Assembly (NCBI GenBank): GCA_011947345.1 | Contig: JAAVTG010000542.1 | Span: 62,001 to 126,000, forward strand | Length of the DNA stretch: 64,000 nucleotides | Direction: 5' to 3' | Source: Phytophthora quininea | Taxonomy: Eukaryota > Oomycota > Peronosporomycetes > Peronosporales > Peronosporaceae | In this document: positions 20,972 to 32,090 of the stretch, one piece after another | How positions within the stretch are numbered: position 1 is the first letter of the stretch | Layout of the letters: each line of letters begins with the position of its first letter | Made by a program: the position numbers and the translations under genes | The notes under the pieces: generated by a model | What the model saw: the letters and a program-made list of their open reading frames with translations, nothing else | Told to the model about the DNA's origin: nothing | The model's database searches: none

Positions 20972-23064
20972 ATGACATCGGAGAGTTTCCTGTCCCTCAG
21001 TCAATTCCTGAATGACAACTTCCCGGAGATCGTGGTAACAATTGTGACGGAGTTTCTATTTGCTGACATGCCAATGCACGTCGCGTTCAAGCGCAATGCG
21101 GTCGGGTCCACCGAACTCTTGGAGTTCCTCGTAGAGCGAGGCATTCGAGACACCCGCAGCAGTCGCTGGACAGTAGCGAAGCTCTTCCACACGAACGCGC
21201 ACTACTTTCGGTGGGAATTCAACAAGTTATTGACCACTACTCTTCGCTACGGCGATGTCACTGCCGTGCACTGGGTGCTGGACCACTTCCCGGACTGTCG
21301 AATCCTGCCAAATGTAGCGACAGAGGCCGTGGAGCGTGGAGATTTGGCGCTGCTGCAACGGTTTGAAGCTGAGCGAGGCGTCCAATGGACCAGTGGCGAT
21401 CTGGGATCCGCAGATCACTTGAACGTCATTCGATTGCTAGACGATCGAGTCGGGACGCGTGACACTCGACAAGCCAACACGAGGGCGGTGAAGAGTGCCA
21501 TTGAAAGGAACCGAGTCGCCGAGGTGAAATGGCTGATCACGTGGGGCTTCGGGGTGGCGTACGACGCAAACCTCGACGGCGACTGGGGAGTTCGCTCTCA
21601 AATGGTGCGGTTTTTGTTGGAAAAAGGTTTCGACAAGAATCGTCACTACTACGTCAAATGTGCTTTGCAGAAGGCCGCGGCAGCGGGGACCTTGAGTTTG
21701 TCAAGTATGTCGTGGCCAACTACACGCCTGAAAACCTGGAAACGTGTGGCGGCCTGTACAATGTCGAGAAGAGTCTCCGAGGAGCGGCATCTCATGGCCA
21801 CCTTCCTGTAGTACAGTGGTTGCTCACGTACATGAAGACGCTTCCAGTGCTAGACGCCTCCAAACAGGCTATGGTCGCAGCAGCAAAGGGGGACAACTTG
21901 AGGTGATGCGGTGGCTGATCGAGCAATTTGCCGACGATCCCAGTGTGAAATTGTTTGGAAGAAGCGGTGGCGACCAAAGTGACTCGTTGGTTTTAGACGC
22001 AGCAGCTGAATATGAACAGCTCTGTGCCCTCCTCTACCTGCATCAAGTTGCAGTGGCAACGACTAGTCTCCAAACCCTTCATTGCTTGTATCGAGCAGTG
22101 GACCACGCCGCAGCGAATGGTCATCTAGAAGTGGCTAAATGGTTGCATAAAAACATAGCAGCAGAGTGTTCAACAAATGCGATGGATGCGGCTGCGACGT
22201 GTGCACATTTGCTAGCGCCCTGGCCAGAGTCTCATAACTGTTCCTGCGGCAAACCGCCGAAGTCCGTCGTCGCCAGGCAGATAGCAATGCTACAGTATTT
22301 GAAAGACCATTTCTCGAGAGGCTGCACGACGGTCGCCATGGACCGAGCGGCGGCGAGAGGGAATTTGAGTGCTGCACGAGAACACTGAAGCTGGCTGCAC
22401 GACCGACGCCATGGACAAGGCTGCGGAGGAAGGACACTCGTCTACCGTGAAATGGCTCCACAATAATCGCTCGGAGGGAAGCACAGACGACGCCTTATTG
22501 TCCGCGGCTGTGGATGGCCATCTGAAGATGGTCAAGTGGCTGTGTCAGAGCTGCTCGGAGGTATTGTCATTTACTGCCTAAGCGATGGAGATAGCAGCGA
22601 GACAAGCACACCTCAAAGTAGTCAAGTGGCTGCATTCAAAGTACCCCGAGGACAGTCTGATGGAAGCGCTGACAGCGACTGCTACCTATCGATTAAGCTC
22701 TCCTGCGTACAGTTTGCCAGTCGTGCAGTGACTTCTTCCGGGATGCCCCGATGCTGACATCAAGGAGCTTCTGGTTGGCGCCGTTGGCACTTGTCGATTT
22801 GAAATAGCACTCTTCCTACACGCGAAACTTGGTGCCAACGACTTTTGCTTGAATGCCCATGACCTTGCCAGGCTCCGAGATGATCTAAAGCCTCATCCAG
22901 AATGGCAGCACCTGCAAGCTTGGTTTGAAAAGATTTACGTGTCAAGACACACCGCAAAGTACTTGCCTTTCGGGAATGGCATTGAGGTGAAGACCGAGGA
23001 CTGGTTTGCACTCCAAGAAGTATCAGAACGGCACCAGGTCCCTCCCTCACTTTCCTTTTGCTGA
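20972..23064 (+). pseudogene. Ankyrin-repeat gene, copy A (frameshifted)
   Basis: The ATG at 20972 starts MTSESFLSLSQFLNDNFPEI, then the family's N-terminal region (LFADMPMHVAFKRNAVGSTE; AKLFHTNAHYFRWEFN; WVLDHFPDCRILPNV). The frame runs to about 21690, then shifts. Ankyrin blocks follow in other frames: GDLEFVKYVVANYTPE, GHLPVVQWLLTYMKTLP, NGHLEVAKWLHKNI, a Cys-containing insert HNCSCGKPPKSVVARQ, AGCTTDAMDKAAEEGHSSTV and DGHLKMVKWLCQ. The tail (LLPGCPDADIKE; PEWQHLQAWFEKIY) runs out by 23064. At least four shifts or stops are needed. Layout is collinear with the copy at 29305. Confidence 0.75.
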
Positions 23065-23757
23065 GTTGTCGTCATGTTGGTGGCGGTGACTTTCATTATT
23101 CGCCACAAGTTTGAGAACACGGACGCTCCTGATGAATTAGCGTCTTTCGTTTCGGTCTATTTGATTGCAGACGTGCCGCTGCACGAGTACATGGCCAGTG
23201 AGGAGATCAACAGCAGAGCGACAGAACTTCTGGACTTCGTCTGAGACGAGGCCTTCGAGACGCCAACAGCAGTCGATGGAGTGTGGCGAGACAGCTCCAC
23301 AGTAATCCGCACTACTTTGAATGGGAATTCCACCGGATTATGTGGCAAGCTTCACGCCATGGGCATGTGGCAGTGGCGCAATGGGTGCTGGAGCACTTCC
23401 CTGGGTGTCCAATACTGAAGGACGTGATGAATCAGGCGGCCTTACACAATCACTTGGACTTGCTGCAGTTGTTCGAGGCTTAGCAACCAGGTCGAGACGT
23501 TGAGTGGAGCCCGGACAGTTTGGACGCAGCTAGCAGAGAAGGCCACTGGGATATCATCCGCTGGTTGGATGAGCGTGTCGGAACGCCGGAGGCCCACAAG
23601 ACCAACACGTTTGCGATGGACTGTGCTATTAGAACGAACCAAGTTGAAGAGGTGCGATGGCTAGGAGAACGAGGCTTCGGAGTGCCGAGATTTGCCAGGC
23701 TTGCATCGACAAACCCCGAGAATTGGGAAGCTCGGTCTCAGATTGTGCGCTTCTTGG

Positions 23758-24630
23758 CAGGGATCGGAAAAAACATTGGCATTGTTACATTGCAAAATTG
23801 TTCTCCACAATATTGATTGTGGCGACCTCGACCAATATTGCCAGGATCGTAATGGCAGCTAGTAACTTCTACTCGTAGCTACTCGTACTCTTCAAGCTCA
23901 ACTTCGCTATCTTCTCATGCTTCCCTCTCTGCCTACGAAATGATTTCGTTCGCAACAAGATCCCAGTTAAGCCTCCAGGAGAGGATTGACTCGAGCATCT
24001 CCGCACTTATCCGCTTCCGCATATATCCTCCAAGCATGTACTTTACTGCCGAGAACAGTCGTTCCACCTCGACGGAGGTAGCAGGAAGCCAAGACAAATC
24101 GATGTACTTCGAGCGGTCTTCCTCTCTGGACTTGGATCTCTCTTCGATAGACGCTTTGACTTCCCCAGGTGATCTGCGGCGTCTGATGGTGGGCGCGACT
24201 GGTGCCTGGCTTCGCCGTACACCACTCGGACTTGCAGACCTTGGTGAACGAACACTAGAAGCTTTGGTGTGCTTCTTCTTTGAAGTGGGCGGGTCGATTT
24301 AGATTTTCTGTGTTTGCGCTTGGTGCTGGGCTCTGTGGAGACACAAGCGCTACCAGAATTAATCGATTCCTCTACTGTGGAGCGCAAAAGCCGATGGATA
24401 GTGCTGGTTTCTTCTGGAGGCTTGAGGACCAAACGCCGAGCTGATCGACATCGTTGGTAGAACAGGTTTGGGCAGAGTGATTCGAGACGAGGCTGCTTAC
24501 GATAGTAGCGTGGCTAGCGGAGGGGTTCGACGCGGGGCTGTTGTGGGGGTTCAAAAGTGAGAGCTGGAGCGCGCCGTCGTCTAGCAAAAACCTCGCTCGT
24601 ACTCTCCCACTTCCTCGTACCTCAAGACCA
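23758..24630 (-). mobile_element. hAT-like element, copy 1 (internally deleted)
   Basis: This block is absent from the other ankyrin copies and matches, in reverse orientation, the block at 38682-39972. One end is CAGGGATCGGAAAAAACATTGG (first bases at 23758), the other the reverse of GGTCTTGAGGTACGAGGAAG (near 24630). Minus-strand coding remnants read MSISSAFGPQAS, then SACVSTEPSTKRKH and PLQRRSTPKLLVF. The segment coding for the BED zinc finger in copy 2 is missing here, about 430 bases shorter overall. It interrupts ankyrin copy B. Target-site duplications could not be fixed by eye. Confidence 0.75.
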
Positions 24631-24897
24631 GCAGACGGGGTACGACGCACACCACGATTACTTTTCGACTGGGTTGAAAGCAGCAGCGGAAGCAGGAGAT
24701 CTGGAGTTTGTCAGGTGGATGATGGTTAACTACTCGCCCGAAACCAGTGGACTTACGGAGAGTTCGACTGCTACGACCTTGACGATGCTAGAGGCTTCCA
24801 GGGACACTTTTATGGGTAGTCTGGCAGCAGCAAGTTCTAACGGGCACCGTCATGTGATGGAATGGCTGCTTAACTGTATCCAATCAGAGGAAAGGAT

Positions 24898-25072
24898 TTA
24901 AATGTCTAGGAATTGTATAGTATAGTATTTTTAATATAACAGCAGACGTAGGGCAGCTGTGGAGGCCACGTGGCCTCCATCCGCCTGAACTGCTGGGGGA
25001 CGGCACTCTTGTATTTGGCCGCCCTCCCCACTGATCTCCGAACCTGAAAAATTAACTACACAATACCGCGTG
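24898..25072. repeat. ~175-bp insertion with 18-bp perfect palindrome
   Basis: Between ankyrin blocks of copy B lies non-ankyrin sequence. It contains the perfect palindrome GGAGGCCACGTGGCCTCC at 24961-24978, centred on CACGTG. It starts TGTCTAGGA and approaches its end with CTACACA. That would allow a TG...CA-bounded element, but no flanking duplication is clear. It may be a MITE-like or solo-repeat insertion. Confidence 0.45.
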
Positions 25073-26439
25073 GTTGTCAAGAGGCTCCAGCAAGAGCAGC
25101 TTTGGCAGCAGCAGCAGCAAATGGCAACCTTGAACTAGTGCAATGGCTCTACGAGCAATATGGTGGCGATCCCAGTGTCGGAATCTTCCAATTTGGTTTG
25201 GATTCTCTCTACAGCAATTCGCTGATCTGCAATAGTGCTGCGATCAACGGACATCTTGATGTTGTCTCGTACTTGCGTCAAATCGCTCTGTTGGAGACAT
25301 CACCGCGGAGTCGACGAGCACGTCGTTTCACTTACAAAGCCAACGACGGAGCCGCAGTGAATGGACACTTTGATGTGTTGCAGTGGGTGTGTGACTGTAA
25401 CGTGGGAAGCCCTACACGTCTGATGCTCTGGATCAGGTTGCTTCGATGAGCCCGCATTCGAGACGGTTCAGTTGTTGTTCCTGCCAACCCTCAGAATCAT
25501 TCATTGACAAATAAGTGACAATTCTTGATTTTTTGAACAACCATTTCACAAGAGGCAGCACAACACGAGCGATAGATGACGCCGCGAAGAAAGGAAACCT
25601 AAGAGTGCTGCAATGGTTGCATGAGAATACTGACGCCGGCTGCACAACGAATGCGATGGACCACGCTGCAAGAGAAGATCATTTGGATGTCGTAAAGTGG
25701 CTCCACCAGAATCGCTGGGAAGGATGCACATTCGAGGCTTTCGAGAACGCCGCTAAAAAGAATCATGACGTCATGATGAAGTGGCTTTGTCAAAATCGCT
25801 CGAAGATAGCTCCAGCAAGGGCAATGAATTCGGCGACTCGTCATGGCCACTTGGAAATGGTCAAGTGGTTGCAAACTCGCTACCCACAGCAGGACCCAGA
25901 GGGAGCTTATATCGAAAATGAAGGAAGCAGGCGAGGTCTTTGAGAGGGCGGCCAAATTGGAAAGTGATGAGGTTGCCGCCCTCGCAGTTCGGGCAGTTGA
26001 GAGCTTTGCTCCCACGGACTGCCCTACTCTGCATATTTACTAAAATGTTCTAATAATTATAATCCTAGCCAAAACGTAGTAACTGCTAAGTATCCGTTAC
26101 AGAGCTCTAGAGGAAGCTGCGTTCAAATCCTTGCCAATCGTTCAATGGCTTCTACCGAAATGCGAGGGCGCTAACATTATGGTGCTTATTGAAATGGCAG
26201 TCCACGCGCAACAGTTCGAAGTGGTCCTTTTTCTCCATTCGCAGCGCCTCGACGACGAAGACAACGTCAACGACGCAGAAAGAATTAAGGCAGACTTATT
26301 TTACCAGATACGATATCGCCCGGAATGCCGCTACATGGAAACGTGGTTCGAGGAGAACTGTCGATTACCTTAGGACGGCAAGAGTGAAGTGTGATATACA
26401 TAAGAAGTATCAAACAAGAGCTATCTGAGCCCCCAATTT

Positions 26440-27410
26440 CGTATCTCCAGTCGGTGGCGAGGCTGCTGCACACTACCGAGCACTACTATCGGTGAGAGTT
26501 CGACCGGGTCATGCGCACAGCCATTCGCTACAACCATTTGCCGGCGGTGCGTTGGCTGCTAAAACACTTTCCTGATTGTCCGATACTGGAGAATCTCGTA
26601 TCCGAGGCTGCCAAGAGTGATTATGTGGAGTTGTTCGAGAATGAGGAAAACGATCGACAGGTCGAGTGGAGCCACGACAGTTTAGATAAAGCGCCATTAC
26701 GGTGCTTTTCGATGGCTAGATGTACGCCTGAGTATTGACAAGCAAACTTAATGGTGGTTGACTGGGCTATCGATGCGAAGCAAGTGGAATTGGTGAAGTG
26801 GCTTGCTGCGCGAGGCTACGGGTTGGGCTACAACGCAGACTTTAGCCTTAATGACGGGAACTGGAAAATAAGATCGCAGATCATACGCTTTCGTCTGGAG
26901 GAGGGCTACATCGCTCATGGTCGCGTGGATGACGGAGCGAAGGTCTATCGACTTGCAACCTCGCTGCCTGCCATGACCATCTAGAGGTGATTTCGTATCT
27001 GCATCAAGTCGCCATGGAATGAATGACCTCCACACGGAGATGATTGCTCTACATCGTCGATGACTTCGTTGTTCGTTTGCTGTTGATGGAGCCGCAAAGT
27101 AGAATGGCTGCACATCCACATGTCGACAAAATGCAGTGATGGATGGTGTGAAGCGGAAGGGCTAGCACCAGCCTATCAAGCCTCAGTGTTGCTATGGAAA
27201 ACAGAAAAAGAGTTTTGTCAAGGAGCAGTCCAGTATTTGACAGATAATTTATCGAGTGGCTCTTGGTGGTATGTGGACACGAAGTGCCTGTAATGGTAGA
27301 GGGTTTTGTCTTCGATCGATGCAGACATCGCAATGGAAACTCATGTTTCATCATTCGAGTGTTTTCATCAAGCGGGTATTGGCGACGGCATTGACAAACA
27401 TCTAGATTTT
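26440..27410 (+). pseudogene. Ankyrin-repeat gene, copy C (fragment)
   Basis: Order-conserved pieces of the family are present with many stops: SVARLLHTTEHYYR, LPAVRWLLKHFPDCPILENL, VELVKWLAARGYGLGYNADF, NWKIRSQIIRF, LEVISYLHQVAME, then degraded sequence matching the insert and repeats of the 29305 gene (YQASVLLWKTEKEFCQ; QYLTDN). It ends against the 3' end of the minus-strand pectin methylesterase gene. Confidence 0.6.
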
Positions 27411-27460
27411 CATTCACAAAAAGAAACGCATGTGCTGTCTACGAGTCAGGTACGACAGAC

Positions 27461-28495
27461 TTACAAGTAGGCCGTGTCGACCCACCACTGCGACTTGTAG
27501 TTGGAGCCGAGGATGTTGGAAATCGAGATAGCCGACGATAGTTTACTGCTGAACGACGCGCGCTTGCTGGTTGATGCGCCGGCTCCACTGTTGTTGTACT
27601 CTTTGAAGTAGACGTTGGATGTACTAGAAGTGGAGTCCCATTTGCTCCAGCCGGCCGAGTTGACGACGTCGCTGAGCTGACTGTTCTGGAATACGACACG
27701 AGCGTATGTCTTCCACGGTCGGCCGAGGTAAGTCGTGCCGCTACCGCTGGAGCCCGTCACACTTGCTTTGTTGAAAACGTACCAGGACGGATTGGACGAC
27801 GAGTCGCGGCCACTAGCAGAGATAAAGCCATTGCCGATGACTTTAATATCGCAGGACTCGAACCAGGCCTGGGCTTTTTGACCAAAGACGAAGTCGATGG
27901 CGCCGCTGATGTACGACTTGGCAAAGAGCTGATAACCCGAGTTGGCCAGCACCGTGTCTTGGTATCCGGTAAACTGACAGGCGTAGAAGCCGTAGTTGGA
28001 TGACAGAACGCTCACAGCCAGAGCCTGACCGATGTTGCCGGCAGTGTTGGCGAAGTTGATGTTGTACACCTTGACGTTTTCCGTGTGGAAGCGCACGGTT
28101 GCGGTCGCGTCGTCGCGGTTGGATGCCGAGGTGGGGATGTCCTTCAAGGCCTTAGAGTAGGTGATGGTGACCTGGTTGCTCGAGTACTGCATCTTGTTGC
28201 ACGTGTAGCCCTGCAGCACCAGCGATCCAGCAAGCGACGGGATCAGGACTTGCTCCTTGTACGTGCCCGGACGAATGAAGATGGTTTGCTGCTTGGTCGT
28301 GGTGGTGCTTAGCTTTGCCACGCCGGCAGACAAGGTCTCGTAACTTCCCGAATAGGAACCCGTTGAGTCGACGACGATAGCGCCACTGGCCGGCGAGGTT
28401 TCTGCGTAGGAGCCACTGCACGAACTCTCGACCGTGGCTTCTGCCATTGCCATGACGATGGCGATTGTTGCGAGTAGGAACGCGAGTATCTGCAT
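27461..28495 (-). CDS. Secreted pectin methylesterase (CE8)
   Basis: A 344-residue intact ORF with no intron. The chosen ATG (28495) begins a signal peptide, MQILAFLLATIAIVMAMAEA. All five conserved CE8 segments are present: GTYKE at about 77, QALAV at about 157, GYQDT at about 187 (catalytic Asp about 190), DFVFG at about 211 (nucleophile Asp) and LGRPW at about 267 (substrate-binding Arg). The enzyme removes methyl esters from pectin outside the cell, opening it to polygalacturonases and lyases. Length fits a mature enzyme without an inhibitory pro-domain. In a plant pathogen this is a host-wall-degrading activity. The gene sits intact among ankyrin relics on the opposite strand. Confidence 0.93.
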   Translation of the reverse strand: MQILAFLLATIAIVMAMAEATVESSCSGSYAETSPASGAIVVDSTGSYSGSYETLSAGVAKLSTTTTKQQTIFIRPGTYKEQVLIPSLAGSLVLQGYTCNKMQYSSNQVTITYSKALKDIPTSASNRDDATATVRFHTENVKVYNINFANTAGNIGQALAVSVLSSNYGFYACQFTGYQDTVLANSGYQLFAKSYISGAIDFVFGQKAQAWFESCDIKVIGNGFISASGRDSSSNPSWYVFNKASVTGSSGSGTTYLGRPWKTYARVVFQNSQLSDVVNSAGWSKWDSTSSTSNVYFKEYNNSGAGASTSKRASFSSKLSSAISISNILGSNYKSQWWVDTAYL

Positions 28496-29304
28496 GACTT
28501 GGATGCTTGGCAAGTGACTTGAGCGATGCAGCGGAAAAAGCAAAGTGAGCTCTATGGAAATGAAATGAACGAGCTTTTAGAAGCCACGAGGGACTGCTGT
28601 TCGCTTACTGACGGGGACGCACGGATTCAAGGGAGCCCAGTTGTACAAAAGGCAACTATAATACCTGTACGCATGAGTCAATGGCAGGCGATCCGCTGTG
28701 AGCCGGGCCAAAGTACAAGATGTTTTGCCAATCGGTCACCATCTCACGCGATGAATTCTTGAAGTGGCGTGTCGTGATAGTTGCGAACGAATGGAGCACC
28801 GTGGCGCTCGGTCGGCGCGGAAAACACAAGGTTCAGTATTTCCGCGCGTTGGATCGTCATCCCGTTATCAAAACGATCTCGTTCGTCTTGCCTTTTGCTG
28901 TCAAAGCAACCTTGCACTGGGTACGCAACGAGAGCCCCATGGATTCAGCTGAACCTGCTGCAGGCTCACGTCAAGGTCTACTTGTCCTTACCAGCAACCG
29001 AAGGAATAATACGAGGCGTTGCCGTCAACCACCTCAAGTGTGTGCCCCAAAGCGAACGTTCATCAAATACATGCCATTCGAACGAACCGCTGCAAACATA
29101 GGAATTTCCGGCCCCTGCAGGCCCGACGCCCCTTGGCGAGAACAGCACCAGGAAAGTAGCAACAATTGAGAAGCGACTCATTCAATAGACACGAAGGCAC
29201 CCGCTCCGGGCCCAGCACAAGGTTCATCACTTGGGTTTGCTCGGCGAAGTGGATATCCACCCAAGTACCAATCCCCTCACTTTCAGATTTGCCAAGGCGA
29301 CAAC
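28496..29304. other. Intergenic, possible ORF at 28720
   Basis: It contains the promoter region of the minus-strand esterase and of the plus-strand ankyrin gene, which diverge. A plus-strand ORF at 28720-29169 (DEFLKWRVVIVANEWSTVAL; KVQYFRALDRHPVIKTISFV) has protein-like composition but no family I know. It may be a relic. Confidence 0.3.
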
Positions 29305-31421
29305 ATGCTGACGGTTGTGCGCTTCGTTCTTCGCTGCAAAGTTTTGAACGTTGATGAGGGTGATATGGAGGTCCTCGTGTCGGACTTTTTGGTTGCCGAC
29401 ATGCCTCTTTTCGTGGCGTTTGAATCGATCCCCACGGGGTCGACAGAACTGCTGGACTACGTCTGGGCCAGAGGGCTGCGACAACTCAAGAGCAATACGT
29501 GGAGTGTGGCTAAGCTGTTGCGCTCAAACCCGCACTACTCTCGATGGGAGTTCAACCGTACAATGTGCAAAGCTGTTCGCCGTGGCGATCTGGTGGCGGT
29601 GCGCTGGCTGCTGGAGCACTTCCCAGACTGTCCGATATTGGGGAACATTGTGACGGAGGCTGCGGGAAATGGGCGTCTAGAGATACTGAAGTTGTTTGAA
29701 AGTGAGCGAGACGTTGAGTGGCCCACTGCTAGTTTGGATAAAGCTTGCGAGCATGGTCACTGGGAGGTGATCCGGTGGTGGCTAGACACTCGAGTTGGCA
29801 CGCTTGCAACACGAAGAGCCAACACGAGCGCAATAAAAAAGCTGTTGAATCGAATCGAATTGAAGAAGTCAAGTGGCTGGTGGCTCGAGGCTTTGGCGTC
29901 GGCGATGACGCAAATTTCAGAATCAACGACGACAATTGGGAAGTACGGTCACAGATCGTGCGCCTGATCCTGGAAGGAGGGCTCGACAGTAGTCACCATT
30001 TCTTTAGGCACGGTCTGGGAGAAGCAGCGATCGCTGGCGATCTCGAGTTCGTAGAATGGATCGTGCTACACCACACGCCTGATACTATTGAGCAACGTGG
30101 TCTCCAGTATTCTTTGGTTTGCAGCTTAACTGGGGCAAGTTTTCATGGCCACCTTGCAGTGATGCAATGGCTGCTCACGTACGTGGAAATGCTTGACATT
30201 CGCAACGCTCCAGCTGAGGCATTCCGCGCTGCAACAAGAGGTGGCAGGCTCGAAGTGGTGCGATGGTTGTACGAGCGATATGCCCATAACTCCGGTGTAG
30301 ATTTATTCGAAAAGAGCAAGTTTGTCTATCTAAACAATACGTTGGTTTGCGATACGACTGCTGCACGAGGACACCTCAACGTGCTCTCGTACTTGCACCA
30401 AAAAGCTATGGAGACGGAAGGCATCGACCAGGAAGAGATCCGTCGCCATCTTCGTTGTACATTTCGAGCTGTTGATGCAGCCGCTACTGAAGGTCATCTC
30501 GAAGTCGTCAAGTGGCTGCACGCTCACTTGTCAGCGGAATGCAGTACAGAAGCGATGGATGGCGCTGCTATGATGAAGTGGAAGGGTAAACACTGGCCTA
30601 AAAAGCCTTATTGCTGCTGTGGAAGACCGACGAAGAGTTTCATCAAGAAGCAGATCGAAATGCTCCAGTATCTGAAAGATAATTTTTCGGGTGGTTGCAC
30701 CACAAAAGCGATGGACGGAGCTGCGGCGAAAGGACATTTGAAAGTGCTGCAGTGGTTGAAAGATAATACTGACGCTGGATGCACAACAAGCGCCATGAAC
30801 ACCGCTGCGAAAGTCGGTCGGCTAGATATCGTGAAGTGGTTACATTGCAACACTGAGGCAGGCTGTACGACCAATGCAATGGACGAAGCTGCCGCAAATG
30901 GCCACTTGTTTATCGTCAAGTGGCTTCATACCAATCGATCGGAAGGATGTACGCCCATGGCCTTGATGTACGCGGCCTTGAATGGCCATCTGGCGGTGGT
31001 CAAGTGGCTCTGTAGGAATCGTCCAGACGCGGAGACTGGTATAAAGATGGCGATGAGAGCTGCCGCTCGCAATGGCCGCTTGGACGTCATTAAATGGCTG
31101 GGAACAAAGTATCCAGAGAAGAACCCCGTGGACGCACTCACTGAGGCGACTTCCTGCCAAATCAACGTCGAATATACCTTGCCAGTGGTGCGGTGGCTTC
31201 TTCCTAAATGTACAGACGTCGACCTTTTCAAACACATCGACGGCGCGATGCTAGCGCAGCGGTTTGATGTGGCGCTGCTTCTGCATTCGCAACCAGGTAA
31301 CAATGACTATAATCCTGAGGATGTAGCTAGTCTGCGGGAACATTTACGCCGCGAGACTCAATATCGACCGGAGAGCAGGTACATGGAGGCTTGGCTCGAC
31401 GAGAAGTATCCGTTAAATTAG
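29305..31421 (+). CDS. Ankyrin-repeat protein, copy D (best preserved, one frameshift)
   Basis: MLTVVRFVLRCKVLNVDEGD starts at the ATG at 29305. The first frame carries the N-terminal region (FLVADMPLFVAFESIPTGST; LLRSNPHYSRWEFNR; WLLEHFPDCPILGN) and fails at a six-A run (29835-29840). The next frame continues to 31421 without a stop: EEVKWLVARGFGVGDDANFR, then more than ten ankyrin units (GHLAVMQWLLTYVEML; GRLEVVRWLYERYA; GHLEVVKWLHAHLSAECSTE; GCTTSAMNTAAKVGRLDI). A Cys-bearing insert (CCCGRPTKSFIKKQ) and a conserved tail (LPVVRWLLPKCTD; RPESRYMEAWLDEKY) follow. The joined product is about 700 residues. The family is large in oomycetes; partner and role are unknown. Only the A-run separates it from an intact gene. 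Confidence 0.75.
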
Positions 31422-32090
31422 ATGCTGCAACGACAGAAAGTCAGCACCGTGGTTTGCTGTACGACAAACGACAGGATGCTACTGCGATCATCGATCAATG
31501 TTACTCGCAGATTACTAGTCCTATCGCTTAAACCTCGATCTCTTACGATTTCGAGCCGACTTAAAGGGAAGTCAACACGATGGACGCTAAGATTACAGAG
31601 CTAGTGCGGTCATTTAGCTTTCGCAAACTTCGGTCGAGGCCACACACGTCGGCACTTCTCGATTTCTCTCGGCACTGCCAAACAAAACCCAGCTCCTCAC
31701 CACAGTCCCGCAAGACCGCCTCGTCGAGTTGAAGGTTAAGATCGTTTATCTTTTGGTCATTGTCGTTCTGTGCATTGCGCAAGCCAACGCCGAGAACGCG
31801 CGGAACCCACCCCAAGAATCATTGCGATGCGGAATCTACAGCCGCGACCCCGTTGTCACTGATGTTCAGGAGTCGGCGAAAGACTTGATTGACTAGCCTG
31901 GTAATCATCAATTGAATCTTACATCGCGATTCCTTTCCATTCTAATGATCTTTTACTGGAGACGAATGCTTCAGTGAAAAAGTAGTCACCGTCTTGGTAG
32001 TACATGCAATTGAACGTTTTAAAAAGTGAACTGCCTTGCAGAGACTTGTACTAGCAAGGGAAGCAGTAGGAAATTTGTGGAGAGATTTAG
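31422..32090 (+). pseudogene. Possible small membrane-protein relic in intergenic DNA
   Basis: An ATG at 31580 starts MDAKITELVRSFSFRKLRSR. After a frame change near 31670 the reading LPNKTQLLTTVPQDRLVELK leads into the hydrophobic stretch IVYLLVIVVLCIAQANA and a hydrophilic tail ending at a stop at 31894-31896. A single membrane-spanning or signal-anchor protein of about 105 residues would result if the frames were joined. No homologue is recognised. The remainder of the stretch to 32090 is featureless. Confidence 0.3.

Larger units (their letters stand above)
23073..26373 (+). pseudogene. Ankyrin-repeat gene, copy B (split by hAT and a second insertion)
   Basis: MLVAVTFIIRHKFENTDAPDE begins at an ATG at 23073, followed by a stop after TELLDFV. 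The body continues as ARQLHSNPHYFEWEFHRIM, VLEHFPGCPILKD, HWDIIRWLDERVGTPE and EVRWLGERGFGVP. At 23758 the gene is broken by a hAT-like element and resumes near 24631 with TGYDAHHDYFSTGLKAAAEA and GDLEFVRWMMVNYSPE. A second foreign stretch occupies about 24900-25070. The rest (GNLELVQWLYEQYGGDPSVG; GNLRVLQWLHENTDAGCTTN; LPIVQWLLPKCEGANI; RPECRYMETWFEENC) ends at 26373, equivalent to the C-terminus of the copy at 29305. Confidence 0.75.

Noticed and set aside
27439..28421. Alternative-frame ORFs overlapping the pectin methylesterase
   Set aside because: They overlap a complete enzyme with all catalytic segments and have no recognisable motifs.
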